From Moritella sp. 24 (lineage in GTDB: Bacteria > Pseudomonadota > Gammaproteobacteria > Enterobacterales > Moritellaceae), in assembly GCF_018219155.1 (NCBI RefSeq), contig NZ_CP056123.1:1683505-1747504 (forward strand): a stretch of 64,000 nt of DNA, written 5' to 3'. The position numbers and the translations under genes are program-made. Numbering within the stretch: the first letter of the stretch is position 1; every line of letters begins with the position of its first letter. Below are positions 52,756-62,101 of the stretch, piece after piece. The notes below the pieces were generated by a model. That model was not told the DNA's origin. It ran no database searches and saw nothing but the letters and a program-made list of their open reading frames with translations.

Positions 52756-54135
52756 ATGAATCTGGCTGGATTAGATTTTGAAAGGATACCTAAATTTTCA
52801 ATACCAATGCGCTTCTTTTTTGCTGCACCACTATTTGCATTTATTAGTGCGCTTATTATTGCGTTTGCAGGGGAGTCTATGTGGTTAACGCGCTGGCATC
52901 CTGCCACTCTTGCTGTGACTCATGCCGTCGTGATTGGTATTATTTCTATGATCATGTGCGGCGCTATTTTCCAGCTGTTACCTGTACTTTCAGGGAAGTC
53001 GTTACCTCAGGTTTCTCTGATTTCAATGTTAACATTAGTCTCTATATCGATGGGTACATTGTCATTAATGACTGCATTTTTAGCCAGTATGTTTGGTTTG
53101 AATAGTGATTTATTTTTTAGCCTAGCGGGTGGTGCATTTACGCTTGGTTTTGGCGGTTTTATTGGTACGATATTATGGTTAATACGGCAGCGTAATAATG
53201 TTAGCGTATCAATTAATGCCATGCGATTAGGTTTTATTGCTGTGCTGATAGTCGGGATCATTGCAAGTTTACTACTCGCGGACTATTTATTTGTAGGGCA
53301 ATTCAATATCACGAAAAAACTGACCGATAGCCATGCCAGTTGGGGGCTCATCGGTTGGGTTAGCTTAGTGATTATCGGTGTGAGCTTTCAAGTATTACCT
53401 ATGTTTCACGTAGCCCCAGCATTTCCAGTGTGGTGCACGCGTTATTTACCCGTATTTCTATTCAGCGTATTACTCTTGCACACCTTGCTGACATTCGTTA
53501 TTACTCAACTTACTTTGACAAATACCGTGATATTACAAGTAGCCCAGTCTATTTGTGTCAGTTTATTAAAACTCGGCTTGATAGCCTATGCAATAACAGC
53601 AATGCACTGCCTATTCAAACGAAAGCGAAAAATTAAAGATACCAGCGTCAGGTGTTGGTTTATTGCACTCAGTTGTTTGTTATTTTGTTGCACTGTGAGT
53701 CTAGTGATGAGTGTTATTACAACTGCCGACCCTGCAGCGGGAGATTTGCTATTTAGATTGGGTTGGTCACCGTTAACATTGGCGTCTGTATTTATTTATG
53801 GTTGGGTATTAAGTGTGATCATGGCGATGATCATTAAAATCGTTCCTTTTTTAGCTTATCTTCATCTACAACGACAATGTGGTTTTCATATGCAAGCATT
53901 TGCATTGTTACCGAACATGCATACGTTATTAAGTAAGCAGCGTATGCAAGTCTTGATGTATAGCCATATATTAAGTCTTATCACTTTATTGATTACGTTA
54001 TATAACCCTGCTTATTACGGGTTGTTGGCATTGGCTATCATTGTGCAGTTTGGTTATCTACTTGGACTTATGCTGGGGGTGAGCTATCGTTATCATGTTA
54101 TTGCTAAAGAGATTGATGTTGCGTTGTTAACATAA
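52756..54135 (+). CDS. Polytopic membrane protein, NnrS-like/haem-copper-oxidase-like
   Basis: 459 aa with about 12 hydrophobic helices. Scattered conserved His in membrane segments (RWHPATLAVTHAVVIGI, DSHASWGLIGW, LPMFHVAPAF) resemble haem-ligating positions of NnrS-type and oxidase-subunit-I-like proteins. NnrS family members lower NO toxicity in the envelope. Five bp after DUF2249, so the three genes form an operon. Family assignment is moderately sure; haem binding is inferred. Confidence 0.72.
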   Translation: MNLAGLDFERIPKFSIPMRFFFAAPLFAFISALIIAFAGESMWLTRWHPATLAVTHAVVIGIISMIMCGAIFQLLPVLSGKSLPQVSLISMLTLVSISMGTLSLMTAFLASMFGLNSDLFFSLAGGAFTLGFGGFIGTILWLIRQRNNVSVSINAMRLGFIAVLIVGIIASLLLADYLFVGQFNITKKLTDSHASWGLIGWVSLVIIGVSFQVLPMFHVAPAFPVWCTRYLPVFLFSVLLLHTLLTFVITQLTLTNTVILQVAQSICVSLLKLGLIAYAITAMHCLFKRKRKIKDTSVRCWFIALSCLLFCCTVSLVMSVITTADPAAGDLLFRLGWSPLTLASVFIYGWVLSVIMAMIIKIVPFLAYLHLQRQCGFHMQAFALLPNMHTLLSKQRMQVLMYSHILSLITLLITLYNPAYYGLLALAIIVQFGYLLGLMLGVSYRYHVIAKEIDVALLT

Positions 54136-54194
54136 CGCATCACGTGAGTACATGATGCGTTATCGTATGGACTGCTAAATTTTAAATAAAGCGA

Positions 54195-55217
54195 TTAAGC
54201 TGTAAATAGTACCCAGCTATAGCCAATAAACATCGCCAATAATATAGCGCCAGAAACACGACCAAATTGGTAGTTTAATTTACTGTCCGCTGCGATCAGT
54301 TCTTCTGTTTGTTGTTCAGGTTTTAACGCAGAACGGCGCTTGTTTACAGCAAAATACGTAAATGTAAATGAGATAACCATAAATGCTGTCATAATCGATA
54401 ACATTGGAATATCACGATTTAGTACTTCTGCTGGCAGTTGTAGACCATCACCAATTAACCCTGGAAATGCAAGTACACCTAACAGGTTAAACGTGTTCGA
54501 ACCAATCACAGTTGCAAATGCGATTTCAGGCATACCACGGCGAACACCAGCAATAGCGGCTGCTAACTCTGGCAGACTCGTACCAAATGCAACAATCGTT
54601 AATCCGATTAATAAGTCACTAACACCCATTGCTTTAGCCAGCTGAACACTACCCCAAACCATGATTTGTGAGCTGATTAATAGCATGATAAGCATTGCAA
54701 TTGTTTCGATTAATGCGCGTGTTTGGCTTATATCCAAAAACTCTAACTCGTTTTCAACATCTTCATCTGATGATGATTTAGCGAGATATACACAGTACAG
54801 CGCAAGTAATACGATAAGTACAAGGCTGTCCCACATTGTAATTGAGCCATTCGACATGAGTGCGATAGTCGCAAGTAATGCTGCAACTAAAATTGGTAAT
54901 TCACGTTTAATAAAGCGTACTTGAATAACCAGCGGCATGAATAGAGCACAAAGCGCTAGTACTAGACCACAGTTAATAATGTTAGAACCAATGGCATTAC
55001 CAACAGCAAGACCTTCCGCACCATTAAATGAGGCGATTGCACTAACAACTAATTCTGGGAATGACGTACCAAACGCAATCACTGTCATGCCAATAAACAT
55101 GACTGAAACGCCAAATTGTTTAGCGAGTGTTGATGATACTAAGATCAAACGGTCGGCGCTGAGGGTTAGTAAGATAAAGCCAACTAACACTGCGATGATA
55201 GGTAGTAATAAAGACAT
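54195..55217 (-). CDS. yrbG: CaCA-family cation/sodium antiporter (YrbG-like)
   Basis: 340 aa, ten hydrophobic helices in two inverted halves. Each half carries the alpha-repeat: GTSFPELVVSAIASFNGAEG with AVGNAIGSNIINCGLVLA, and GTSLPELAAAIAGVRRGM with TVIGSNTFNLLGVLA. The acidic PEL Glu residues form the ion site. Family members exchange Ca2+ for Na+ or H+. A candidate manganese riboswitch in its leader suggests that Mn2+ may be a real substrate or signal. It is a monocistronic gene, convergent with the NnrS-like gene. Confidence 0.92.
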   Translation of the reverse strand: MSLLLPIIAVLVGFILLTLSADRLILVSSTLAKQFGVSVMFIGMTVIAFGTSFPELVVSAIASFNGAEGLAVGNAIGSNIINCGLVLALCALFMPLVIQVRFIKRELPILVAALLATIALMSNGSITMWDSLVLIVLLALYCVYLAKSSSDEDVENELEFLDISQTRALIETIAMLIMLLISSQIMVWGSVQLAKAMGVSDLLIGLTIVAFGTSLPELAAAIAGVRRGMPEIAFATVIGSNTFNLLGVLAFPGLIGDGLQLPAEVLNRDIPMLSIMTAFMVISFTFTYFAVNKRRSALKPEQQTEELIAADSKLNYQFGRVSGAILLAMFIGYSWVLFTA

Positions 55218-55229
55218 AGTTTTCTCGTT

Positions 55230-55288
55230 CGAGGGCTTTTAGACATAAACAAGCGACACCCGCCCTCGAAAGTAGGTGTTTACTTGTT
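55230..55288 (-). promoter_or_regulatory. Expression platform of the antiporter leader
   Basis: Two exclusive pairings. Stem A: 55283-55288 with 55248-55253 and 55275-55279 with 55256-55260. Stem B: CGAGGGC (55262-55268) with GCCCTCG (55230-55236). The first strand of B lies in the loop of A, and A overlaps the closing helix of the aptamer by 2 nt. Stem B ends about 12 nt before the start codon. Seen in sequence; switching is inferred. Confidence 0.55.
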
Positions 55289-55408
55289 CAAGTCTCATCA
55301 AACTTAGTTTTGGCTTATTAGCCTTCCACTAGGTTGAATACACCATGACCTGCGGGTCAGTTATGTTGATGTACTCCTTCACTTGCATGAAGCGACTACT
55401 CCCTCGAA
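55287..55408 (-). promoter_or_regulatory. Candidate yybP-ykoY (manganese) riboswitch aptamer
   Basis: In the minus-strand RNA, a closing helix UUCGAG/CUUGAA (55403-55408 with 55287-55292) brackets the conserved loop GGGAGUAG (55396-55403) on the 5' side and UGAGAC (55292-55297) on the 3' side, the two hallmark loops of this class. Between them are a hairpin (55377-55392), a long helix (55336-55344 with 55368-55376, capped by GACC/GGUC) and a further stem with a GGCU/AGCC hairpin. I recalled the class from memory; a covariance search would decide. Confidence 0.65.
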
Positions 55409-55473
55409 TAGATTGGCGCATTATAAGATAGAATGACGTGAACACAAGCATAATATGTCATTTTATTATGTGA

Positions 55474-56502
55474 TTAATGTCTTAGTTGTAAATTGATTTG
55501 AACGACAGCGTGATCGGTACTTTCGCTATCGCGTTCGTAGATCGGGTTTATGAGGTGGCGATCGTAAGTATGATAGTCACTGACTTCGTAAAGGCTACGT
55601 TGATATTCGGCATTAAACTCACACGATAATAAAATGTAATCTAATACTGACCCTTTATTATAAAAATAATGCGTCGCAGGGCGAGGGGCGGGAGTATTAC
55701 TTATTGCCAAGGCATTTGTTGCATGTTGATATAAATGCCAACTATCTTGTAAGCTAAATTGCTTAACAATGTCTTGTGCTTGAGGGTCTGAATTAAAACG
55801 TAATGTATTCATTGTGAGGTGTGATAATACACCGTCACGGTCATTGTCGAGCACATCGTTAAAGTCGCCCATCAACATCATTGGATTTTTGGTTTCTTGA
55901 CGGCGTTGGATCATTTGCTGAAATAATAATGCAGCCTCAGAACCGCGTTGCATTGATGATCCCCAGCTGCCACACATCTGCTTTGTGAAGGCATCAAGTA
56001 CAGCTTTGGTTGTTGCAAGTTCAGTATCTTCACTTTCTAACATTGGGCGTTTAGATTTGAAATGGACAACGTAGCAATCGGTAGTCCCTAGGTGAGGAAG
56101 CTCAATGCTTGCGCGTAATGGCTTACGGCTAAATTGATACTCTGCAGTTAGCCCCATATCAACAGCAAGGGCTGTATCTGGTGTGACTGCGGTAATAGCG
56201 GTTATCGGATAACGAGATGCAATTGCCACGACGGGACTACGATAAATATAGTCTTCGATAACATCTGCACCGTCGACAACTTCAAAATAGGGGTAATCAC
56301 ATTCAGCAACTAATGCCTTTAAAGAGTCAGGGCTGAATACCTCTTGAAAACCGATCACATCAGGTTGATGCTCTGCAAGGTAATCACGGATCCATTTTTG
56401 CTTTTTTTGCCATTGATGCTCGTCATAAATACGGTCAAAGTCATAACAAGCAAACGGTGGTTCGATGTAATTGAAAAGATTAAAGGTGGCAATTTTTAGC
56501 AT
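55474..56502 (-). CDS. Endonuclease/exonuclease/phosphatase family protein
   Basis: 342 aa single-domain EEP-fold hydrolase (metal-dependent phosphodiesterase). Motifs: ATFNLFNY at the start, VIGFQEVFSPDSL (metal Glu), NPMMLMGDFNDVLD (catalytic Asp-Asn), and TDHAVVQINL (catalytic Asp-His) near the end. No signal peptide or lipobox, so probably cytoplasmic. The substrate could be DNA/RNA, an inositol phosphate or another phosphodiester. Alone between the antiporter leader and a pilin gene. Confidence 0.88.
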   Translation of the reverse strand: MLKIATFNLFNYIEPPFACYDFDRIYDEHQWQKKQKWIRDYLAEHQPDVIGFQEVFSPDSLKALVAECDYPYFEVVDGADVIEDYIYRSPVVAIASRYPITAITAVTPDTALAVDMGLTAEYQFSRKPLRASIELPHLGTTDCYVVHFKSKRPMLESEDTELATTKAVLDAFTKQMCGSWGSSMQRGSEAALLFQQMIQRRQETKNPMMLMGDFNDVLDNDRDGVLSHLTMNTLRFNSDPQAQDIVKQFSLQDSWHLYQHATNALAISNTPAPRPATHYFYNKGSVLDYILLSCEFNAEYQRSLYEVSDYHTYDRHLINPIYERDSESTDHAVVQINLQLRH

Positions 56503-56579
56503 AGGTAAGAAATACCAGATAGAAAGAAAATAACTATTACGGTTATAACAAGCTTAGCAGGATGGGGCAAGTAAGTATT

Positions 56580-56607
56580 ACAATACCTCTGGTGACAGAG
56601 GTATTGT
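56580..56607. terminator. Hairpin terminator after the second pilin gene
   Basis: An 11-bp perfect stem ACAATACCTCT/AGAGGTATTGT (56580-56590 with 56597-56607) with a 6-nt loop. No long T-run on the minus strand, so strength is uncertain. Confidence 0.65.
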
Positions 56608-56615
56608 GGGTAGTA

Positions 56616-57185
56616 TTAATACGAGAGCGCACTGCGATGTACTTCTGTGCGACCATCTCCTGGGTAGTAACGTAATTGCCAATTGACTGCACCTTTAGTA
56701 CGATCGTCGGCAATATAGTTGTAGTAGCAATATGTATTTGGAAGATCTGTAAAACGTCCCGCATACCAATAAACAACACTTGTATCGCTTGTATAACCAC
56801 CTGAATTATTATGACTTTCCAGTTTGAAATCGTTGTTGTTTAACAACGCACCCCAAATTTCTTCGCAATAACTACCTTGTAATTGAGCGCCACTGTCATT
56901 TACTGGTGATACCGCAAGAGGATAGCCTGTTTTAGTTGAATCTACGTTACCTTCACCAAAGCACGCTAAATTTTTAGATACACCACTCTCACCACTTGTT
57001 AACCAACAGCTATGATAAAGTTTGACTGCCGAATCGAAAGCTGCAAATGAGCTTTTTGCTGTGGCGTCATGCGCATCTTGACCTATATCTAAGAATTTTG
57101 GTAATGCTGTTGCAGCAAGCACACCAAGAACAATTATGACGATAACAAGTTCAATTAAGGTGAAACCACTACTTTTAATCTTCAT
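56616..57185 (-). CDS. Type IV pilin, MSHA-like
   Basis: 189 aa: leader MKIKSSG then FTLIELVIVIIVLGVLAATA, with Glu5 of the mature protein. Several Cys (about 73, 84, 117 and one in the NTYCYYNYIADD segment) suggest two disulphides. GGAG 7 nt before ATG 57185 fixes the start; a frame from 57200 is longer but unlikely. It shares the spine closely with the pilin at 49899-50369, but the globular head differs. No assembly genes lie alongside. Confidence 0.88.
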   Translation of the reverse strand: MKIKSSGFTLIELVIVIIVLGVLAATALPKFLDIGQDAHDATAKSSFAAFDSAVKLYHSCWLTSGESGVSKNLACFGEGNVDSTKTGYPLAVSPVNDSGAQLQGSYCEEIWGALLNNNDFKLESHNNSGGYTSDTSVVYWYAGRFTDLPNTYCYYNYIADDRTKGAVNWQLRYYPGDGRTEVHRSALSY

Positions 57186-57483
57186 TTCATTACTCCACAC
57201 TATTCAATTGTTGGTATCTTATATCAATATCCTATTGAATCATAATGGATTTGTAGCCTTTTTGATGAATAAAATAAATTGATAGCGTTAAAGTCGCGGT
57301 TTGATTTGTGAACAGTGATTGGCTGGTTAGTCATTGTTTTGGTTTAAATTGAAACAGTGCATTGTTGTTAGTGCGTTTATATAATCTATGATTATTGTAA
57401 TTTAATGTAATTTATATCCTTGCTTGATTATTTTATTGTTCTTGTTTGTTAGACTCCGCGCCTAGTTAGTCTTTAGAGGTAGT

Positions 57484-58500
57484 ATGATGAACAGTAATTG
57501 GTCTTTTTTAGTCGCATTTTCACTTATTCCAAGTAGCGTATTTGCAGCATCTACGAGTGAAAGTGAATTCTCTCAGCTACCTTCTAACTTAGCTCCCACT
57601 AATGACAACCCAATTAACTATATCGTTGGCATTGAGAGTACCGCTGTATCCTCTACGGCATTAACTGAGCCTGAAAGTGCATTACTGAATACTGAAGAAT
57701 ATGACAGGTACGAACGCAATTTTCCGATTTGGGCACAAGAAGCTATCGACTTAGGCTACGAGCTACCAAAGCCATACGGTTTTAGTATGACCTATATGAA
57801 AATGGAGCAACCCTTGATTGTTGATTCGGTTGCCTTTAGTGGCTTAGGTCCTATTGATGATAGGGTCAAAGTTGGGACCTCTACGGCACAGCAGGAGTCT
57901 GAAACACTCACATTACGTGGTGATGTTTGGGTGCTGCCATTCTTAAATGTCTATGGCATCCTCGGTTATACTCAGGGCAGTAGTACTGCAGTCGTTAACC
58001 CAACACTTGGATTTCCTAACTTCCCTAATCGGCCTCCGATTGATTTAGGTTCACACGATTTTGAACTGAATTTTAAGGGCATTACCTACGGTGCAGGCAC
58101 TACGATTGTAGGGGGGATTGATAATTGGTTTGCGTTGCTAGATGTCAATTACACCAATACAGCATTAGATATTTTAGATGGTGAGATCAGTTCAATCGTA
58201 GTTTCGCCACGTGTGGGTTATCGCTGGAAATTTAAAGGCCGTGATATGCAGTTATGGACCGGTACCATGTACCAGAATGTGGAACAAACCTTTGCTGGTA
58301 ACCTAAAAGACATTGGTATTTCTCTTGATGGTGTTGATGCACTTGGTAATGGTAAGTTCAGAGTCGAACAACACCTTAAAGATAAATGGAATACCTTAAT
58401 TGGTGGTCAAGCTGCTATTACCAATAATGTCGATCTATTATTAGAGGCGGGTGTTGGTACTCGCCGTAGCATGATGGTTAGTCTTGGCTATCGTTTCTGA
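57484..58500 (+). CDS. Outer-membrane beta-barrel protein
   Basis: 338 aa: signal peptide (about 1-21, SSVFAA), a Ser/Thr/Asn-rich mature N-terminus, a region with NFPIWAQEAIDLGYELPKPYG, and a barrel ending VSLGYRF with the terminal Phe sorting signal. ATG 57484 and 57487 are both possible; AGAGG at 57475-57479 suits 57487 better. The gene begins a three-gene group with a DUF4056 lipoprotein and a BamA-like barrel. Function unknown; transport or surface display are possible. Confidence 0.8.
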   Translation: MMNSNWSFLVAFSLIPSSVFAASTSESEFSQLPSNLAPTNDNPINYIVGIESTAVSSTALTEPESALLNTEEYDRYERNFPIWAQEAIDLGYELPKPYGFSMTYMKMEQPLIVDSVAFSGLGPIDDRVKVGTSTAQQESETLTLRGDVWVLPFLNVYGILGYTQGSSTAVVNPTLGFPNFPNRPPIDLGSHDFELNFKGITYGAGTTIVGGIDNWFALLDVNYTNTALDILDGEISSIVVSPRVGYRWKFKGRDMQLWTGTMYQNVEQTFAGNLKDIGISLDGVDALGNGKFRVEQHLKDKWNTLIGGQAAITNNVDLLLEAGVGTRRSMMVSLGYRF

Positions 58501-58549
58501 TTTCGTCACTCGTTCTACGCCACTTATTTTTATTATTTAAGGCTAATCT

Positions 58550-59824
58550 ATGCCGTTCAATGTAATTCAATTGATTAAATTGTCGATGCTTTCGCTTGGC
58601 ATTTTTTTATTAGCCGCTTGCAGTCAAGATTGGCAAATTCGTTCACTGCCGACAGATGCAGCAGTCGCTGAAGCGTTAACTAAACAGCCTGATAGACGTG
58701 TGCTTGCAAGTACGCAACTAAATGCATTTTCAAGTTTGAACATGCCTGAAGATGTAAGACCTTGTTGTGCTTTTGGTAATGCGCAAAAAGTGAAAGTAGG
58801 GACTCTACAGGTGCCCTTCTTCCGTTATGCAAATACACTCAATGCCAGTGATATAGGCCCACATGCTTTTGATGCCGGATCGTTTAGTTATGTAAAAGCG
58901 TCACCAGATGGAGGGAGTAGCAGTGAAAACAATGGGCAGATATACACGCGGCTTGGCGGGTTTATTGATTTAGCGCATGTACGAGATACTGCAGATAATA
59001 CCATTATCTTGTTTTATAAAATTTATAAGCAGCTAGGCGCAGAAGCAAAAATCGAGTTACCACCTGAAATCGGCCCTCGTTATATCCAATTAAAGCCCTT
59101 TGATATAGAAAATCTTGACCCATTACAGCGTTGGAACTTAGCGGCAGACATAGCGGCAAGGTTGGGTTACTTTATGGCTGAATCCCATGAGATTGCGCAG
59201 TGGCATGGCTACCGCAGTTGGGCGCTTTGGTCTGAAGAAGTGTCTGCTTACTCACCTGAAGACATCTATTCAAATATGCTTGGGGCAAAAATAGCATTGG
59301 CGTTAATTAGTAATAATTTAGCCATGAATAAAACCTTATTTAATCAGCACATGAATACATGGTTAACGGCGGCAATCAATCAACTTGAACCAGTGACCAC
59401 CGCACAAACCAATGCATTATTTGATGTAATTGATGGCGATTGGTGGGATTCGAATGAACCATTGCCAAATAAATTTATGCTATTGAAACGTCATTATGCA
59501 CTCGGTGACCAGCAGTTACCCTACTTAATAGATAAACAAGCTGCTATGGAGCATGATCATTGGCCGTTACTTGCATCGCTCTATCAACAGGATAGTAAAG
59601 CTAAGTCCTTATCACTCCCGCGATATAGCCATGGCATTGATATCGATGAAGTAGCCCAGTTGTGGCTATTTGTTGGAGAGGAGTTTAAAGCTAACTTTAG
59701 CCACATCCCGAGTGATATGTGGTCGAATGGCTTTACTAGTAATATGTTTTTAGCACTCTCGGCTTATAACAAAATTGAAGATGATAAACAGTTAAAAGCA
59801 AAGCGCGTCGGTGATAATCCATGA
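58550..59824 (+). CDS. DUF4056 lipoprotein
   Basis: 424 aa with lipobox LLAACSQ near residue 20. The mature part matches my memory of DUF4056 proteins (RPCCAFGN, GGFIDLAHVRDTADN, ESHEIAQWHGYRSW). HVRDTADN and SHEIAQW with Trp/His/Glu hint at a metal or hydrolase-like site, but no activity is known. Four-base overlap (ATGA) with the following barrel gene. Predicted outer-membrane anchored. Confidence 0.82.
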   Translation: MPFNVIQLIKLSMLSLGIFLLAACSQDWQIRSLPTDAAVAEALTKQPDRRVLASTQLNAFSSLNMPEDVRPCCAFGNAQKVKVGTLQVPFFRYANTLNASDIGPHAFDAGSFSYVKASPDGGSSSENNGQIYTRLGGFIDLAHVRDTADNTIILFYKIYKQLGAEAKIELPPEIGPRYIQLKPFDIENLDPLQRWNLAADIAARLGYFMAESHEIAQWHGYRSWALWSEEVSAYSPEDIYSNMLGAKIALALISNNLAMNKTLFNQHMNTWLTAAINQLEPVTTAQTNALFDVIDGDWWDSNEPLPNKFMLLKRHYALGDQQLPYLIDKQAAMEHDHWPLLASLYQQDSKAKSLSLPRYSHGIDIDEVAQLWLFVGEEFKANFSHIPSDMWSNGFTSNMFLALSAYNKIEDDKQLKAKRVGDNP

Positions 59825-60987
59825 TACTCAGCAAGCAACACATTATGTTACTCATACCAGCTATATTGATGGTTTCTAGTTTGTTATCAACCGCAGATGC
59901 AGGTACTAATACAAAAGAAAATGAAACAAGTTGGCTTGATGGTTTATTAGAAAACTTAGGTGCTGACGGTGAATATAATCAAGATAAAATTATTGATTTT
60001 AGTGTCTTACCGGGTCCATTTTATAACCCTGAAATGTCATTTGGTATTGGTGTTTCCGCAATTGGCTTATATCAAGTTGATAAAGATGATGAAGTAAGTC
60101 AATTATCATCATTAATTATTAATGGTTTTACTTCTGCGAATGGTGCGCTGGGGGTTGCGGTCGAAAATAAAACGTTCTTGCAGCAAGATTCATTACGGCT
60201 TTATGTTGATGCGGTTATCGCTGATGCACCGGATGTATATTACGGCACGGGTTATCACGATAATAGGCAAGACGGGAATAAGGTGACATTTGATAGCTAT
60301 CAATTATCTCTTACTCCCTCATTACGTAAACGAATTTCTGAACAAAGCTTTATTGGTGTTGGCATGGACTTTAATTATACAGCCACAGATGATATTGATA
60401 GCGGAGAATCGGTCGTTGATAGCAGTATCTTAATAGAGAGTAGTCGCAGTATCGGGATTAACTTATTAGTTAATTATGATAGTCGTGACAGCGTGCTGAG
60501 TCCAAGTTCAGGGCGTCTTGTTGAACTTGATTCTACGTGGTATCGCCAAGAATTTGGTAGTGAAACGGACTTTAATGTTCAATCTTTATTGTATAGCGAG
60601 TATCTGAGTATAGGTGATAGCGGGGATGTATTCGCCTGGCAAGTTCATGGTCGCTTTACGCAGGGGGATGTGCCTTGGGACCAATTGTCTATGCTAGGTG
60701 GTGGTGGGTTATTACGTGGTTATAATTCTGGCCGCTATCGAGATGAGCAAATGTTATTAGCTCAAATGGAATATCGCTTAAACTTAACTGGTCGTCATGG
60801 CATGGTATTTTGGGCTGGTGCCGGTGCACTTGCAGATGAGTTCGCACATCTATCAACGGATGAGCTCCTACCTACTGCTGGAGTGGGCTATCGGTTCCAA
60901 GTTAAGCCTAAGGTTAATCTACGTTTAGATATGGGATTTGGTAATGGTGATTCGGGCTTCTATTTTAATGTAAATGAAGCATTTTGA
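59821..60987 (+). CDS. BamA/TamA-like (D15) outer-membrane barrel without POTRA domains
   Basis: 388 aa: signal peptide (about 1-27), short N-terminal segment, then a 16-strand Omp85-type barrel. The loop-6 motif is LLRGYNSGRYRDEQ (family (V/I)RGY) and the barrel closes with a terminal aromatic after FGNGDSGFYF. POTRA domains (needed by BamA) are absent, as in small surface-antigen homologues. Encoded in one operon with a lipoprotein and another barrel, so it could export or insert one of them. Role is inferred. Confidence 0.82.
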   Translation: MILSKQHIMLLIPAILMVSSLLSTADAGTNTKENETSWLDGLLENLGADGEYNQDKIIDFSVLPGPFYNPEMSFGIGVSAIGLYQVDKDDEVSQLSSLIINGFTSANGALGVAVENKTFLQQDSLRLYVDAVIADAPDVYYGTGYHDNRQDGNKVTFDSYQLSLTPSLRKRISEQSFIGVGMDFNYTATDDIDSGESVVDSSILIESSRSIGINLLVNYDSRDSVLSPSSGRLVELDSTWYRQEFGSETDFNVQSLLYSEYLSIGDSGDVFAWQVHGRFTQGDVPWDQLSMLGGGGLLRGYNSGRYRDEQMLLAQMEYRLNLTGRHGMVFWAGAGALADEFAHLSTDELLPTAGVGYRFQVKPKVNLRLDMGFGNGDSGFYFNVNEAF

Positions 60988-61059
60988 TTTAGTGCCAATT
61001 AACTTTATCACCTGAAAAATGTAATTTTTGTAAGATATAGTATTAATAAGTGCTGCATA

Positions 61060-61075
61060 TGTGATAGCTATCACT
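61060..61075 (+). promoter_or_regulatory. CRP-binding site of udp
   Basis: TGTGATAGCTATCACT: a TGTGA half and TCACT around 6 bp, nine of ten consensus positions, with a perfect 14-bp palindromic core. Centre at about 61067.5, which is 41.5 bp before the expected start site. Confidence 0.85.
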
Positions 61076-61096
61076 TTGTGAGTGTGTTTCCTGCGA

Positions 61097-61102
61097 TATG
61101 AT
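61097..61102 (+). promoter_or_regulatory. -10 element of udp
   Basis: TATGAT, four to five matches to TATAAT. A start near 61109 places the CRP centre at -41.5, the class II activation geometry. Confidence 0.55.
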
Positions 61103-61176
61103 TGGTCTTTATTATTCACCGTCATTTCTATACTGATATTTATAGTGACGGTTTCTCCTGTTTTAAGGAATACGTT

Positions 61177-61944
61177 ATGACTATTGCAAATGTTTTTCAC
61201 CTTGGCGTTAATAAATCTGATTTACAAGGTGCCGAATTGGCAATCATTCCCGGTGACCCTGCGCGTGTTGAAAAGATCGCCGCGCAAATGGAAAACCCGA
61301 AATTTTTAGCAAGCCATCGTGAATACACAGTTTATTTAGCAGAGTTGGAAGGAAAAAAAGTAGTTGTATGTTCAACAGGTATTGGTGGTCCATCAACATC
61401 AATTGCAGTTGAAGAACTTGCTCAACTTGGCGTGACTACATTTTTAAGAGTTGGCACAACAGGTGCGATTCAAGAGCACATCAATGTCGGTGATATGATT
61501 GTAACAACTGCGTCTGTACGTCTTGATGGCGCTAGTTCTCACTTCGCACCAATGGAATTCCCTGCGGTTGCTGACTTTGCTGTTGCAACAGAAATGAAAG
61601 CAGCTGTTGACGCAGAAGGTATTAAAGTACACATGGGCGTTACTGCATCAAGTGATACTTTCTACCCAGGTCAAGAGCGCTACGATACATTCTCTGGTCG
61701 TGTTACACGTCGTTTCCAAGGTTCAATGCAAGAATGGCAAGACATGGGCGTATTAAACTTTGAAATGGAATCTGCGACACTCTTTACTATGTGTGCAAGT
61801 CAAGGCTTGAAAGCGGGTTGTGTTGCAGGTGTTATCATTAATCGTACCCAAAAAGAGATCCCTGACGAAGCGGCAATGAAACTTGTTGAAACAAGATCGA
61901 TTAAAGTCGTTGTTGATGCAGCGCGCCGTATGCTAGCTGTATAG
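61177..61944 (+). CDS. udp: Uridine phosphorylase
   Basis: 255 aa cytoplasmic nucleoside phosphorylase that splits uridine into uracil and ribose-1-phosphate. Very close to E. coli Udp along its length: [92 protein letters not shown]. Phosphate-binding Gly-Asp and Arg residues are retained. ATG 61177 is set by AAGGAA 6 nt upstream and by the E. coli start; the longer frame from 61102 is not coding. Regulated by CRP (and possibly CytR) through the site upstream. Confidence 0.98.
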   Translation: MTIANVFHLGVNKSDLQGAELAIIPGDPARVEKIAAQMENPKFLASHREYTVYLAELEGKKVVVCSTGIGGPSTSIAVEELAQLGVTTFLRVGTTGAIQEHINVGDMIVTTASVRLDGASSHFAPMEFPAVADFAVATEMKAAVDAEGIKVHMGVTASSDTFYPGQERYDTFSGRVTRRFQGSMQEWQDMGVLNFEMESATLFTMCASQGLKAGCVAGVIINRTQKEIPDEAAMKLVETRSIKVVVDAARRMLAV

Positions 61945-62008
61945 TCTCTGTATTCAGTTAAAGGTTTAATTATTGATATATAAAGAACCTTATAAATAAT
62001 TAGACTAA

Positions 62009-62046
62009 ATATTTCGTTTGGAATAATTAAATTTCAAACGGAATAT
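62009..62046. repeat. Inverted repeat between udp and the next gene
   Basis: A 12-bp stem ATATTTCGTTTG/CAAACGGAATAT (62009-62020 with 62035-62046, one G-T pair) with a 14-nt loop, 64 bp past udp and 55 bp before the small secreted protein. No T-run follows, so it may be a leader or operator structure. Confidence 0.55.
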
Positions 62047-62101
62047 TCCCACCTCGCTTTATCCAGTACTATTTCATCATCAAATCAATTGAGGATTTAC
62101 G

